From: Hippophae tibetana
Lineage: Eukaryota > Streptophyta > Magnoliopsida > Rosales > Elaeagnaceae
Assembly: GCA_037013495.1 (NCBI GenBank)
Contig: CM072801.1
Location: 88,459,816-88,523,815, forward strand
DNA length: 64,000 bases
Reading direction: 5' to 3'
Shown here: piece after piece, positions 1 to 13,469 of the stretch
Layout of the letters: each line of letters starts with the position of its first letter
Numbering within the stretch: position 1 is the first letter of the stretch
The notes under the pieces: model-generated
Told to the model about the DNA's origin: nothing
The model's input: only the letters and a program-made list of their open reading frames with translations
Databases searched by the model: none
Program-made: the position numbers and the translations under genes

Positions 1-553
1 GATATACGAGTCAAAAGATATAACAATTTACATTTTCAACCCCAATTGTTAACTTCTTTTTGTTTTGAAATTGTGAACTGCAGAAACTTTCTTTCTTTTT
101 TCAAAAGCATAGATAGGTTGAACACAAAAATGAAATAACGTGAAAAAAATTTGGTGAAACTAAGGAATGCTACCAAATGAAATCCAAATAGGAAAAGAAT
201 GACAACAAAATTGAAATAAAAAACTCGACTTGAAGGACACAATTTAATTCTTTTTTCTGATTTCTGGCTTAAGAAAGAAGAAAACTATCAAAGGACAAAT
301 TTTTATAAATCGAAAATTCAAACAATAGATAAATAAATATAGATACACCATTTTCAACAACCAAGGCTATGATACCAAACAATGCAAATCCTGTTGGAGG
401 ACAACATATATACCTAGGAACTAAAAGAATAAGAAAGTTGAATTGCTTAAAACATGGTTAAGATGATAGAATTGGAATCCGAAAGAACAAGAATAGAAAA
501 ACAAGGTAATAGGGTGCGACCAGATTTTATGACGTCTATATGTAGTGTAAACG

Positions 554-1208
554 ATGGAATCTGGGTTAAAATATGAGAATAGAATAACTACTCCTATAGT
601 GTGTTTTTTATGTATGGAAACATATTTCGATTTGATATATTATAATAGTCATTTCGATGTACGAGTCAAAAGTTATAACAATTTACAGTTTCAACCACAA
701 TTGATAACTTCTTTTTGTCTTGAATTTGTGAACTGCAGAAACTTTCTTTCTTTTTTCAAAAACATAGATAGGTTGAACACAAAAATGAAATAACGAGAAA
801 AAAATACCGTGAAAGTAAGGAAAGCTATGAAATGAAATCCAAATAGGAAAAATATGACATCAAAATTGAAAGATAACACTCAACTTGAAGGACACAATTT
901 TATTCTTTTTTCTGATTTCTGGCTTAAGAAAGAAGAAAACTATCAAAGCACAAATTTTTATAAATCGAAAATTCAAACAATAGATAAATAAAGATAGATA
1001 CACCATTTTCAACAACCAAGGCTATGATACCAAACAATGCAAATCCTTTTGGAGGACAATATATGTACCAAGGAACTCAAAGAATAAGAAAGGTTGAATT
1101 GCTTAAAACATGGTTAAGATGAGAGAATTGCAATCCGAAAGAACAAGAATAGAAAACAAGGTAATAGGGTGCGACCAAATTTTAAGACGTCTATAAGTAG
1201 TGTAAACG
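554..1208. repeat. Reference monomer, subfamily beta
   Basis: This copy illustrates one of two main monomer classes. Beta copies read CAAAAACATAG followed by a segment containing ACCGTGAAAGTAAGGAAAG and then AATATGACATCAAAATTG. Alpha copies, such as 1209-1862, read CAAAAGCATAG, then TTCGGTGAAACTAAGGAATG and then GAATGACAACAAA. These sites change together, which marks true subfamilies rather than random noise. The order is partly alternating (beta 554, alpha 1209, beta 1863, alpha 2518) but includes runs of alpha from 8395 to 10354. A further one-base difference (GAAAGTTG versus GAAAGGTTG) also separates copies and shifts any reading frame across it. Monomer boundaries are arbitrary. Confidence 0.85.
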
Positions 1209-3114
1209 ATGGAATCTGGGTTAAAATATGAGAATAGAAAAACTACTCCTATAGTGTGTTTTATATGTAAGGAAACATATTTCGATTTGATATATTATAA
1301 TAGTCGTTTCGATATACGAGTCAAAAGTTATAACAATTTACAGTTTCAACCCCAATTGATAACTTCCTTTTGTTTTGAAATTGTGAACTACAGAAACTTT
1401 CTTTCTTTTTTCAAAAGCATAGATAGGTTGAACACAAAAATGAAATAACGTGAAAAATATTCGGTGAAACTAAGGAATGCTACGTAATGAAATCCAAATA
1501 GGAAAAGAATGACAACAAATTTGAAAGAAAACACTCGACTTGAAGGACACAATTTCATTCTTTTTTCTGATTTCTAACTTAAGAAAGAAGAAAACAATCA
1601 AAGGACAAATTTTTATAAATTTAAAATTCAAACAATAGATAAATAAAGATAGATACACCATTTTCAACAACCAAGGCTATTATACCAAACAATACAAATC
1701 CTTTTGGAGGACAACATATGTACCTAGGAACTCAAAGAATAAGAAAGTTGAATTGCTTAAAACATGGTTAAGATGATAGAATTGGAATCCGAATGAACAA
1801 GAGTAGAAAAACAAGGTAATAGGGTGCGACCAGATTTTAGGACGTCTATATGTAGTGTAGACGATTGAATCTGGGTTAAAATACGAGAATAGAAAAACTA
1901 GTCCTATAGTGTGTTTTTTATGTATGGAAACATATTTCGATTTGATATATTATAATAGTCGTTTCGATGTACGAGTCAAAAGTTATAACAATTTACATTT
2001 TCAACCCCAATTGATAACTTCTTTTTGTTTTGAAATTGTGAACTGCAGAAACTTTCTTTCTTTTTTGAAAAACATAGATAGGTTGAACACAAAAATGAAA
2101 TAACGAGAAAAAATACCGTGAAAGTAAGGATAGCTACGAAATGAAATCCAAATAGGAAAACTATGACATCAAAATTGAAAGATAACACTCAACTTGAAGG
2201 ACACAATTTAATTCTTTTTTCTGATTTCTGGCTTAAGAAAGAAGAAAACTATCAAAGCACAAATTTTTATAAATCGAAAATTCAAACAATAGATAAATAA
2301 AGATAGATACACCATTTTCAACAACCAAGGCTATGATACCAAACAATGCAAATCCTTTTGGAGGACAATATATGTACCAAGGAACTCAAAGAATAAGAAA
2401 GGTTGAATTGCTTAAAACATGGTTAAGATGAGAGAATTGCAATCCGAAAGAACAAGAATAGAAAACAAGGTAATAGGGGGCGACCAAATTTTAAGACGTC
2501 TATAAGTAGTGTAAACGAAGTAATCTGGGTTAAAATATGATAATAGAAAAACTACTCCTATAGTGTGTTTTATATGTAAGGAAACATATTTCTATTTGAT
2601 ATATTATAATAGCCGTTTCGATGTACGAGTCAAAAGTTATAACAATTTACAGTTTCAACCGCAATTGATAACTTCTTTTTGTTTTGAAATTGTGAACTGG
2701 AGAAACTTTCTTTCTTTTTTCAAAAACATAGATAGGTTGAACACAAAAGTGAAATAAGGTGAAAAAAATTCGGTGAAACTAAGGAATGCTACGAAATGAA
2801 ATCCAAATAGGGAAAGAATGACAACAAAATTGAAAGAAAACACTCGACTTGAAGGACACAATTTAATTTTTTTTTCTCATTTCTAACTTAAGAAAGAAGA
2901 AAACAATCAAAGGACAAATTTTTATAAATCTAAAATTCAAACAATAGATAAATAAAGATAGATACACCATTTTCAACAACCAAGGCTATTATACCAAACA
3001 ATACAAATCCTTTTGGAGGATAACATATGTACCTAGGAACTAAAAGAATAAGAAAGTTGAATTGCTTAAAACATGGTTAAGTTGATAGTATTGGAATCCG
3101 AAAGAACAAGAATA

Positions 3115-3345
3115 GAAAACTAGGCAATAGGGTGCGATCAAATTTTAAGATGTCTGTAAGTAGTATAAACTACGGAATCTGGATTAAAATATGATGATTG
3201 GAAAACCACTGCTATAGCTTTTTATGTATCGAAACGTGCTTCGATTTAATATATTATAATAGTCGTTTCGAAATACGAGGTAAAAGTTATAACAATTTAC
3301 AGGTTCAACCCCAATTAATAACTTCTTTTTATTTTGAAATTGTGA
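3115..3345. repeat. Divergent internal cassette in a minority of monomers
   Basis: Within this monomer a stretch of about 230 bp differs strongly from the usual sequence. It has CTAGGCAATAGG, GATGTCTGTAAGTAGTATAA, CCACTGCTATAGC, GAAACGTGCTTCGATTTAA and ATACGAGGTAAAA in place of the common versions. The sequence on both sides is ordinary. The same cassette appears near 5728, 7686, 12259, 16183, 18140, 29264, 32531 and 35145. A partial version near 52785-52940 reverts to the common form inside the TCGTTTCG segment. The sharp change in divergence suggests a recombination or gene-conversion tract from another subfamily; that origin is inference. Confidence 0.8.
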
Positions 3346-6300
3346 ACTGCAGAAACTTTCTTTCTTTTTTCAAAAAAATAGATAGGTTGAACACAAAAAT
3401 GGAATAACGAGAAAAAATACTATGAAAATAAGGAAAGCTACGAAATGAAATCAAAATAGGAAAAGAATGACAACAAAATTGAAAGAAAACACTCGACTTG
3501 AAGGACACAATTTCATTCTTTTTTGTGATTTCTAACTTAAGAAAGAAGAAAACAATCAAAGGACAAATTTTTATAAATCTAAAATTCAAACAATAGATAA
3601 ATAAAGATAGATACACCATTTTTAACAATTAAGGCTATTATACCAATCAATGCAAATCCTTTTGGAGGACAACATATGTACCAAGGAACTCAAAGAATAA
3701 GAAAGGTTGAATTGTTTAAAACATGGTTAAGATGATAGAATTGGAATCCAAAAGAACAAGAATAGAAAATAAGGTAATAGGGTGCGACCAAATTTTAAGA
3801 CGTCTATAAGTAGTGTAAACGATGGAATCTTTGTTAATATATGAGAATAGAAAAACTACTCCTATAGTGTTTTTTTTATGTAAGGAAACATATTTCGATT
3901 TGATATATTATAATAGTCGTTTCGATATACGAGTCAAAAGTTTTAACAATTTACATTTTCAACGCCAATTGTTAACTTTTTTTTGTTTTGAAATTGTGAA
4001 CTGCAGAAACTTTCTTTCTTTTTTCAAAAACATAGATAGGTTGAACACAAAAATGAAATAACGAGAAAAAAATACCGTGAAAGTAAGGAAAGCTACGAAA
4101 TGAAATCCAAATAGGAAAAATATGACATCAAAGTTGAAAGAAAACACACGACTTGAAGGACACAATTTAATTCTTTTTTCTGATTTCTGGCTTAAGAAAG
4201 AAGAAAACTATCAAAGGAGAAATTTTTATAAATCGAAAATTCAAACAATAGATAAATAAAGATAGATACACCATTTTCAGCAACAAAGGCTATGATACCA
4301 AACAATGCAAATCCTTTTGGAGGACAACATATGTACCTAGGAACTCAAAGAATAAGAAAGGTTGAATTGCTTACAACATGGTTAAGATGATAGAATTGGA
4401 ATCCGAAGAAAAAGAATAGAAAACAAGGTAATAGGGTGCGACCAAATTTTAAGACGTCTATAAGTAGTGTAAACGATGGAATCTTTGTTAAAATATGAGA
4501 ATAGAAAAACTACTCTTATAGTGTGTTTTTTATGTAAGGAAACATATTTCGATTTGATATATTATAATAGTCGTTTCGATATACGAGTCAAAAGTTATAA
4601 CAATTTACAGTTTCAACCCCAATTGATAACTTCTTTTTGTTTTGAAATTGTGAACTGTAGAAACTTTCTTTCTTTTTTCAAAAGCATAGATAGGTTGAAC
4701 ACAAAAATGAAATAATGTGAAAAAAATTCGGTGAAACTAAGGAATGCTACGAAATGAAATCCAAATAGGAAAAGAATGACAACAAATTTGAAAGAAAACA
4801 CTCGACTTGAAGGACACAATTTCATTCTTTTTTCTAATTTCTAACTTAAGAAAGAAGAAAACAATCAAAGGACAAATTTTTATAAATTTAAAATTCAAAC
4901 AATAGATAAATAAAGATAGATATACCATTTTCAACAACCATGGCTATTATACCAAACAATACAAATCCTTTTGGAGGACAACATATGTACCTAGGAACTC
5001 AAACAATAAGAAAGTTGAATTGCTTAAAACATGGTTAAGATTATAGAATTGGAATCCGAAAGAACAAGAATAGAAAAACAAGGTAATAGGGTGCGACCAG
5101 ATTTTAGGACGTCTATATGTAGTGTAAATGATGGAATCTGGGTTAAAATATGAGAATAGAAAAACTAGTCCTATAGTGTGTTTTTTATGTATGGAAACAT
5201 ATTTCGATTTGATATATTATAATAGTCGTTTCGATGTACGAGTCAAAAGTTATAACAATTTACAGTGTCAACCGCAATTGATAACTTATTTTTGTTTTGA
5301 AATTGTGAACTGCAGACACTTTCTTTCTTTTTTCAAAAACATAGATAGGTTGAACACAAAAATGAAATAACGAGAAAAAAATACCGTGAAAGTAAGGAAA
5401 GCTACGAAATGAAATCCAAATAGGAAAAATATGACATCAAAATTGAAAGAAAACACTCGACTTGAAGGACACAATTTAATTCTTTTTTCTGATTTCTTGC
5501 TTAAGAAAGAAGAAAACTATCAAAGCACAAATTTTTATAAATCGAAAATTCAAACAATAGATAAATAAAGATAGATACACCATTTTCAACAACCAAGGCT
5601 ATGATACCAAACAATGCAAATCCTTTTGGAGGACAAAATATGTACCTAGGAACTAAAAGAATAAGAAAGTTGAATTGCTTAAAACATGGATAAGATGATA
5701 GAATTGGAATCCGAAAGAACAAGAATAGAAAACTAGGCAATAGGGTGCGATCAAATTTTAAGATGTCTGTAAGTAGTATAAACTACGGAATCTGGATTAA
5801 AATATGATAATTGGAAAACCACTGCTATAGCTTTTTATGTATCGAAACGTGCTTCGATTTAATATATTATAATAGTCGTTTCGAAATACGAGGTAAAACT
5901 TATAACAATTTACAGGTTCAACCCCAATTAATAACTTCTTTTTATTTTGAAATTGTGAACTGCAGAAACTTTCTTTCTTTTTTCAAAAAAATAGATAGGT
6001 TGAACACAAAAATGGAATAACGAGAAAAAATACTATGAAAATAAGGAAAGCTACGAAATGAAATCAAAATAGGAAAAGAGAGACATCAAAATTGAAAGAA
6101 AACACTCGACTTGAAGGACACAATTTCATTCTTTTTTGTGATTTCTAACTTAAGAAAGAAGAAAACAATCAAAGGACAAATTTTTATAAATCTAAAATTC
6201 AAACAATAGATAAATAAAGATAGATACACCATTTTTAACAATTAAGGCTATTATACCAATCAATGCAAATCCTTTTGGAGGACAACATATCTACCAAGGA

Positions 6301-9300
6301 ACTCAAAGATTAAGAAAGGTTGAATTGTTTAAAACATGGTTAAGATGATAGAATTGGAATCCGAAAGAACAAGAATAGAAAATAAGGTAATAGGGTGCGA
6401 CCAAATTTTAAGACGTCTATAAGTAGTGTAAACGATGGAATCTTTGTTAAAATATGAGAATAGAAAAACTACTCCTATAGTGTTTTTTTTATGTACGGAA
6501 ACATATTTCGATTTGATATATTATAATAGTCGTTTCGATATACGAGTCAAAAGTTTTAACAATTTACATTTTCAACGCCAATTGTTAACTTTTTTTTGTT
6601 TTGAAATTGTGAACTGCAGAAACTTTCTTTCTTTTTTCAAAAACATAGATAGGTTGAACACAAAAATGAAATAACGAGAAAAAAATACCGTGAAAGTAAG
6701 GAAAGCTACGAAATGAAATCCAAATAGGAAAAATATGACATCAAAGTTGAAAGAAAACACACGACTTGAAGGACACAATTTAATTCTTTTTTCTGATTTC
6801 TGGCTTAAGAAAGAAGAAAACTATCAAAGGACAAATTTTTATAAATCGAAAATTCAAACAATAGATAAATAAAGATAGATACACCATTTTCAGCAACAAA
6901 GGCTATGATACCAAACAATGCAAATCCTTTTGGAGGACAACATATGTACCTAGGAACTCAAAGAATAAGAAAGGTTGAATTGCTTAAAACATGGTTAAGA
7001 TGATAGAATTGGAATCCGAAAGAACAAGAATAGAAAACAAGGTAATAGGGTGCGACCAAATTTTAAGACGTCTATAAGTAGTGTAAACGATGGAATCTTT
7101 GTTAAAATATGAGAATAGAAAAACTACTCTTATAGTGTGTTTTTTATGTAAGGAAACATATTTCGATTTGATATATTATAATAGTCGTTTCGATATACGA
7201 GTCAAAAGTTATAACAATTTACAGTTTCAACCCCAATTGATAACTTCTTTTTGTTTTGAAATTGTGAACTGCAGAAACTTTCTTTCTTTTTTCAAAAGCA
7301 TAGATAGGTTGAACACAAAAATGAAATAACGTGAAAAAAATTCGGTGAAACTAAGGAATGCTACGAAATGAAATCCAAATAGGAAAAGAATGACAACAAA
7401 TTTGAAAGAAAACACTCGACTTAAAGGACACAATTTAATTCTTTTTTCTAATTTCTAACTTAAGAAAGAAGAAAACAATCAAAGGACAAATTTTTATAAA
7501 TTTAAAATTCAAACAATAGATAAATAAAGATAGATATACCATTTTCAACAACCATGGCTATTATACCAAACAATACAAATCCTTTTGGAGGACAACATAT
7601 GTACCTAGGAACTCAAAGAATAAGAAAGTTGAATTGCTTAAAACATGGTTACGATGATAGAATTGGAATCCGAAAGAACAAGAATAGAAAACTAGGCAAT
7701 AGGGTGCGACCAAATTTTAAGATGTCTGTAAGTAGTATAAACTACGGAATCTGGATTAAAATATGATGATTGGAAAACCACTGCTATAGCTTTTTATGTA
7801 TTGAAACGTGCTTCGATTTGATATATTATAATAGTCGTTTCGAAATACGAGGTAAAAGTTATAACAATTTACAGGTTCAACCCCAATTAATAACTTCTTT
7901 TTGTCTTGAAATTGTGAACTGCAGAAACTTTCTTTCTTTTTTCAAAAACATAGATAGGTTGAACACAAAAATGAAATAACGAGAAAAAAATACCGTGAAA
8001 GTAAGGAAAGCTATGAAATGAAATCCAAATAGGAAAAATATGACATCAAAGTTGAAAGATAACACTCAACTTGAAGGACACAATTTTATTCTTTTTTCTG
8101 TTTTCAGGCTTAAGAAAGAAGAAAACTATCAAAGCACAAATTTTTATAAATCGAAAATTCAAACAATAGATAAATAAAGATAGATACACCATTTTCAGCA
8201 ACCAAGGCTATGATACCAAACAATGCAAATCCTTTTGGAGGACAACATATGTACCAAGGAACTCAAAGAATAAGAAAGGTTGAATTGCTTAAAACATGGT
8301 TAGGATGAGAGAATTGGAATACGAAAGAACAAGAATAGAAAACAAGGTAATAGGGTGCGACCAAATTTTAAGACGTCTATAAGTAGTGTAAACGATGGAA
8401 TCTGGGTTAAAATATAAGAATAGAAAAACTACTCCTATAGTGTGTTTTATATGTAAGGAAACATATTTCGACTTGATATATTATAATAGTCGTTTCGATA
8501 TACGAGTCAAAAGTTATAACAATTTACAGTTTCAACCCCAATTGATAACTTCCTTTTGTTTTGAAATTGTGAACTGCAGAAACTTTCTTTCTTTTTTCAA
8601 AAGCATAGATAGGTTGAACACAAAAATGAAATAACGTGAAAAAACTTCTGTGAAACTAAGGAATGCTACGAAATGAAATCCAAATAGGAAAAGAATGACA
8701 ACAAAATTGGAAGAAAACACTCGACTTGAAGGATTAATTCTTTTTTCTGATTTCTGGCTTAAGAAAGAAGAAAACTATGAAAGGACAAATTTTTATAAAT
8801 CGAAAATTCAAAAAATAGATAAATAAAGATAGATACACCATTTTCAACAACCAAGGCTATGATACCAAACAATGCAAATCCTGTTGGAGGACAACATATG
8901 TACCTAGGAACTCAAAGAATAAGAAAGGTTGAATTGCTTAAAACAAGGTTAAGATGATAGAATTGGAATCCGAAAGAACAAGAATAGAAAACAAGGTAAT
9001 AGGGTATGGCCAAATTTTAAGACGTCTATAAGTAGTGTAAACGATGGAATCTTTGTTAAAATATGAGAATAGAAAAACTACTCCTATAGTGTGTTTTTTA
9101 TGTAAGGAAACATATTTCGATTTGATATATTATAATAGTCGTTTCGATATACGAGTTAAAAGTTATAATAATTTACAGTTTCAACCCCAATTGATAACTT
9201 CTTTTTGTTTTGAAATTGTGAACTGCAGAAACTTTCTTTCTTTTTTCAAAAGCATAGATAGGTTGAACATAAAAATGAAATAACGTGAAAAAAATTCGGT

Positions 9301-12300
9301 GAAACTAAGGAATGCTACCAAATGAAATCCAAATAGGAAAAGAATGACAACAAAATTGAAATAAAACACTCGACTTGAAGGACACAATTTAATTCTTTTT
9401 TCTGATTTCTAACTTAAGAAAGAAGAAAACAATCAAAGCACAAATTTTTATAAATCGAAAATTCAAACAATAGATAAATAAAGATAGATACACCATTTTC
9501 AACAACCAAGGCTATTATACCAAACAATACAAATCCTTTTGGAGGACAACATATGTACCTAGGAACTAAAAGAATAAGAAAGTTGAATTGCTTAAAACAT
9601 GGTTAAGATGATAGAATTGGAATCCGAAAGAACAAGAATAGAAAAACAAGGTAATAGGGTGCGACCAGATTTTAGGACGTCTATATGTAGTGTAAACCAT
9701 GGAATCTAGGTTAAAATATGATAATAGAAAAACTACTCCTATAGTGTGTTTTATATGTATGGAAACATATTTCGATTTGATATATTATAATAGTCGTTTC
9801 GATGTACGAGTCAAAAGTTATAACAATTTACAGTTTCAACCCCAATTGATAACTTCTTTTTGTTTTGAAATTGTGAACTGCAGAAACTTTCTTTCTTTTT
9901 CCAAAAGCATAGATAGGTTGAACACAAAAATGAAATAACGTGAAAAATATTCGGTGAAACTAAGGAATGCTACGAAATGAAATCCAAATAGGAAAAGAAT
10001 GACAATAAAATTGAAAGAAAACACTCGACTTGAAGGACACAATTTGATTCTTTTTTCTGATTTCTAACTTAAGAAAGAAGAAAACAATCAAAGCACAAAT
10101 TTTTATAAATCGAAAATTCAAACAATAGATAAATAAAGATAGATACACCATTTTCAACAACCAAGGCTATGATACCAAACAATGCAAATCCTGTTGGAGG
10201 ACAACATATGTACCTAGGAACTCAAAGAATAAGAAAGGTTGAATTGCTTAAAACAAGGTTAAGATGATAGAATTGGAATCCGAAAGAACAAGAATAGAAA
10301 ACAAGGTAATAGGGTGCGGCCAAATTTTAAGACGTCTATAAGTAGTGTAAACGATGGAATCTTTGTTAAAATATGAGAATAGAAAAACTACTCCTATAGT
10401 GTGTTTTTTATGTATGGAAACATATTTCGATTTGATATATTATAATAGTCGTTTCGATGTACGAGTCAAAAGTTATAACAATTTACATTTTCAACCCCAA
10501 TTGATAACTTCTTTTTGTTTTGAAATTGTGAACTGCAGAAACTTTCTTTCTTTTTTCAAAAGCGTAGATAGGTTGAACACAAAAATGAAATAACGTGAAA
10601 AAAATTTGGTGAAACTAAGGAATGCTACCAAATGAAATCCAAATAGGAAAAGAATGACAACAAAATTGAAATAAAAAACTCGACTTGAAGGACACAATTT
10701 AATTCTTTTTTCTGATTTCTGGCTTAAGAAAGAAGAAAACTATCAAAGGACAAATTTTTATAAATCGAAAATTCAAACAATAGATAAATAAATATAGATA
10801 CACCATTTTCAACAACCAAGGCTATGATACCAAACAATGCAAATCCTTTTGGAGGACAAAATATGTACCTAGGAACTCAAAGAATAAGAAAGGTTGAATT
10901 GCTTAAAACATGGTTAAGATGAGAGAATTGCAATCCGAAAGAACAAGAATAGAAAACAAGGTAATAGGGTGCGACCAAATTTTAAGACGTCTATAAGTAG
11001 TGTAAACGATGGAATCTTATTTAAAATATGAGAATAGAAAAACTACTCCTAGAGTGTTTTTTTTATGGAAGGAAACATATTTCGATTTGATATATTATAA
11101 TAGTCGTTTCGATATATGAGTCAAAAGTTATAACAATTTACATTTTCAACACCAATTTTTAACTTCTTTTTGTTTTGAAATTGTGAACTGCAAAAACTTT
11201 CTTTCTTTTTACAAAAACATAGATAGGTTGAACACAAAAATGAAATAATGAGAAAAAATACCGTGAAAGTAAGGATAGATACGAAATGAAATCCAAATAG
11301 GAAAAATATGACATCAAAATTGAAAGATAACACTCAACTTGAAGGACACAATTTAATTCTTTTTTCTGATTTCTGGCTTAAGAAAGAAGAAAACTATCAA
11401 AGCACAAATTTTTATAAATCGAAAATTCAAACAATAGATAAATAAAGATAGATACACCATTTTCAACAACCAAGGCTATGATACCAAACAATGCAAATCC
11501 TTTTGGAGGACAACATATGTACCAAGGAACTCAAAGAATAAGAAAGGTTGAATTGCTTAAAACATGGTTAAGATGAGAGAATTGCAATCCGAAAGAACAA
11601 GAATAGAAAACAAGGTAATAGGGTGCGACCAAATTTTAAGACATCTATAAGTAGTGTAAACGATGGAATCTGGGTTAAAATATGATAATAGAAAAACTAT
11701 TTCTATAGTGTGTTTTATATGTAAGGAAACATATTTCGATTTGATATATTATAATAGTCGTTTCGATGTACGAGTCAAAAGTTTTAACAATTTACAGTTT
11801 CAACCGCAATTGATAACTTCTTTTTGTTTTGAAATTGTGAACTGCAGAAAAGTTCTTTATTTTTTCGAAAACATAGATAGGTTGAACACAAAAGTGAAAT
11901 AAGGTGAAAAAAATTCGGTGAAACTAAGGAATGCTACGAAATGAAATCCAAATAGGAAAAGAATGACAACAAAATTGAAAGAAAACACTCGACTTGAAGG
12001 ACACAATTTAATTCTTTTTTCTGATTTCTAACTTAAGAAAGAAGAAAACAATCAAAGGACAAATTTTTATAAATCTAAAATTCAAACAATAGATAAATAA
12101 AGATAGATACACCATTTTCAACAACCAAGGCTATTATACCAAACAATACAAATCCTTTTGGACGACAACATATGTACCTAGGAACTAAAAGAATAAGAAA
12201 GTTGAATTGCTTAAAACATGGTTACGATGATAGAATTGGAATCCGAAAGAACAAGAATAGAAAACTAGGCAATAGGGTGCGACCAAATTTTAAGATGTCT

Positions 12301-13469
12301 GTAAGTAGTATAAACTACGGAATCTGGATTAAAATATGATGATTGGAAAACCACTGCTATAGCTTTTTATGTATTGAAACGTGCTTCGATTTGATATATT
12401 ATAATAGTCGTTTCGAAATACGAGGTAAAAGTTATAACAATTTACAGGTTCAACCCCAATTAATAACTTCTTTTTATTTTGAAATTGTGAACTGCAGAAA
12501 CTTTCTTTCTTTTTTCAAAAACATAGATAGGTTGAACACAAAAATGAAATAACGAGAAAAAAATACCGTGAAAGTAAGGAAAGCTACGAAATGAAATCCA
12601 AATAGGAAAAATATGACATCAAAGTTGAAAGAAAACACTCGACTTGAAGGACACAATTTAATTCTTTTTTCTGTTTTCAGGCTTAAGAAAGAAGAAAACT
12701 ATCAAAGGACAAATTTTTATAAATCGAAAATTCAAACAATAGATAAATAAAGATAGATACACCATTTTCAGCAACCAAGGCTATGATACCAAACAATGCA
12801 AATCCTTTTGGAGGACAACATATGTACCTAGGAAGTCAAAGAATAAGAAAGGTTGAATTGCTTAAAACATGGTTAAGATGATAGAATTGGAATACGAAAG
12901 AACAAGAATAGAAAACAAGGTAATAGGGTGCGACCAAATTTTAAGACGTCTATAAGTAGTGTAAACGATGCAATCTTATTTAAAATATAAGAATAGAAAA
13001 ACTACTCCTATATTGTGTTTTATATGTAAGGAAACATATTTCGACTTGATATATTATAATAGTCGTTTCGATGTACGAGTCAAAAGTTATAACAATTTAC
13101 AGTTTCAACCCCAATTGATAACTTCTTTTTGTTTTGAAATTGTGAACTGCAGAAACTTTCTTTCTTTTTTCAAAAGCATAGATAGGTTGAACACAAAAAT
13201 GAAATAACGTGAAAAAACTTCTGTGAAACTAAGGAATGCTACGAAATAAAATCCAAATAGGAAAAGAATGACAACAAAATTGAAAGAAAACACTCGACTT
13301 GAAGGACACAATTTAATTCTTTTTTCTGATTTCTAACTTAAGAAAGAAGAAAAAAATCAAAGGACAAATTTTTATAAATTTAAAATTCAAACAATAGATA
13401 AATAAAGATAGATACACCATTTACAACAACCAAGGCTATTATACCAAACAATACAAATCCTTTTGGAGG

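Larger units (their letters stand above)
401..4016. repeat. Block repeated 20 monomers away (13,069-bp offset), copy 1
   Basis: Private variants of five or six successive monomers recur in the same order about 13,069 bp later: the copies at 554, 1209, 1909, 2563, 3198 and 3822 match those at 13623, 14278, 14978, 15632, 16266 and 16890. Shared markers include ACAACATATATACC (401 and 13470) and GGGGGCGACC (2476 and 15545). The offset falls to 13,068 after one base is lost near 16135. Agreement ends inside the monomer at 16890, where the second copy switches type near 17085. The same variants recur a third time from 26703 to about 30000. Confidence 0.85.

Noticed and set aside
7554..7766. 70-codon ORF that looks protein-like
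   Set aside because: It is open only because TAAGATGATAG became TACGATGATAG in this cassette-type monomer; most copies have the stop, and the GAAAGTTG/GAAAGGTTG indel breaks the frame elsewhere.
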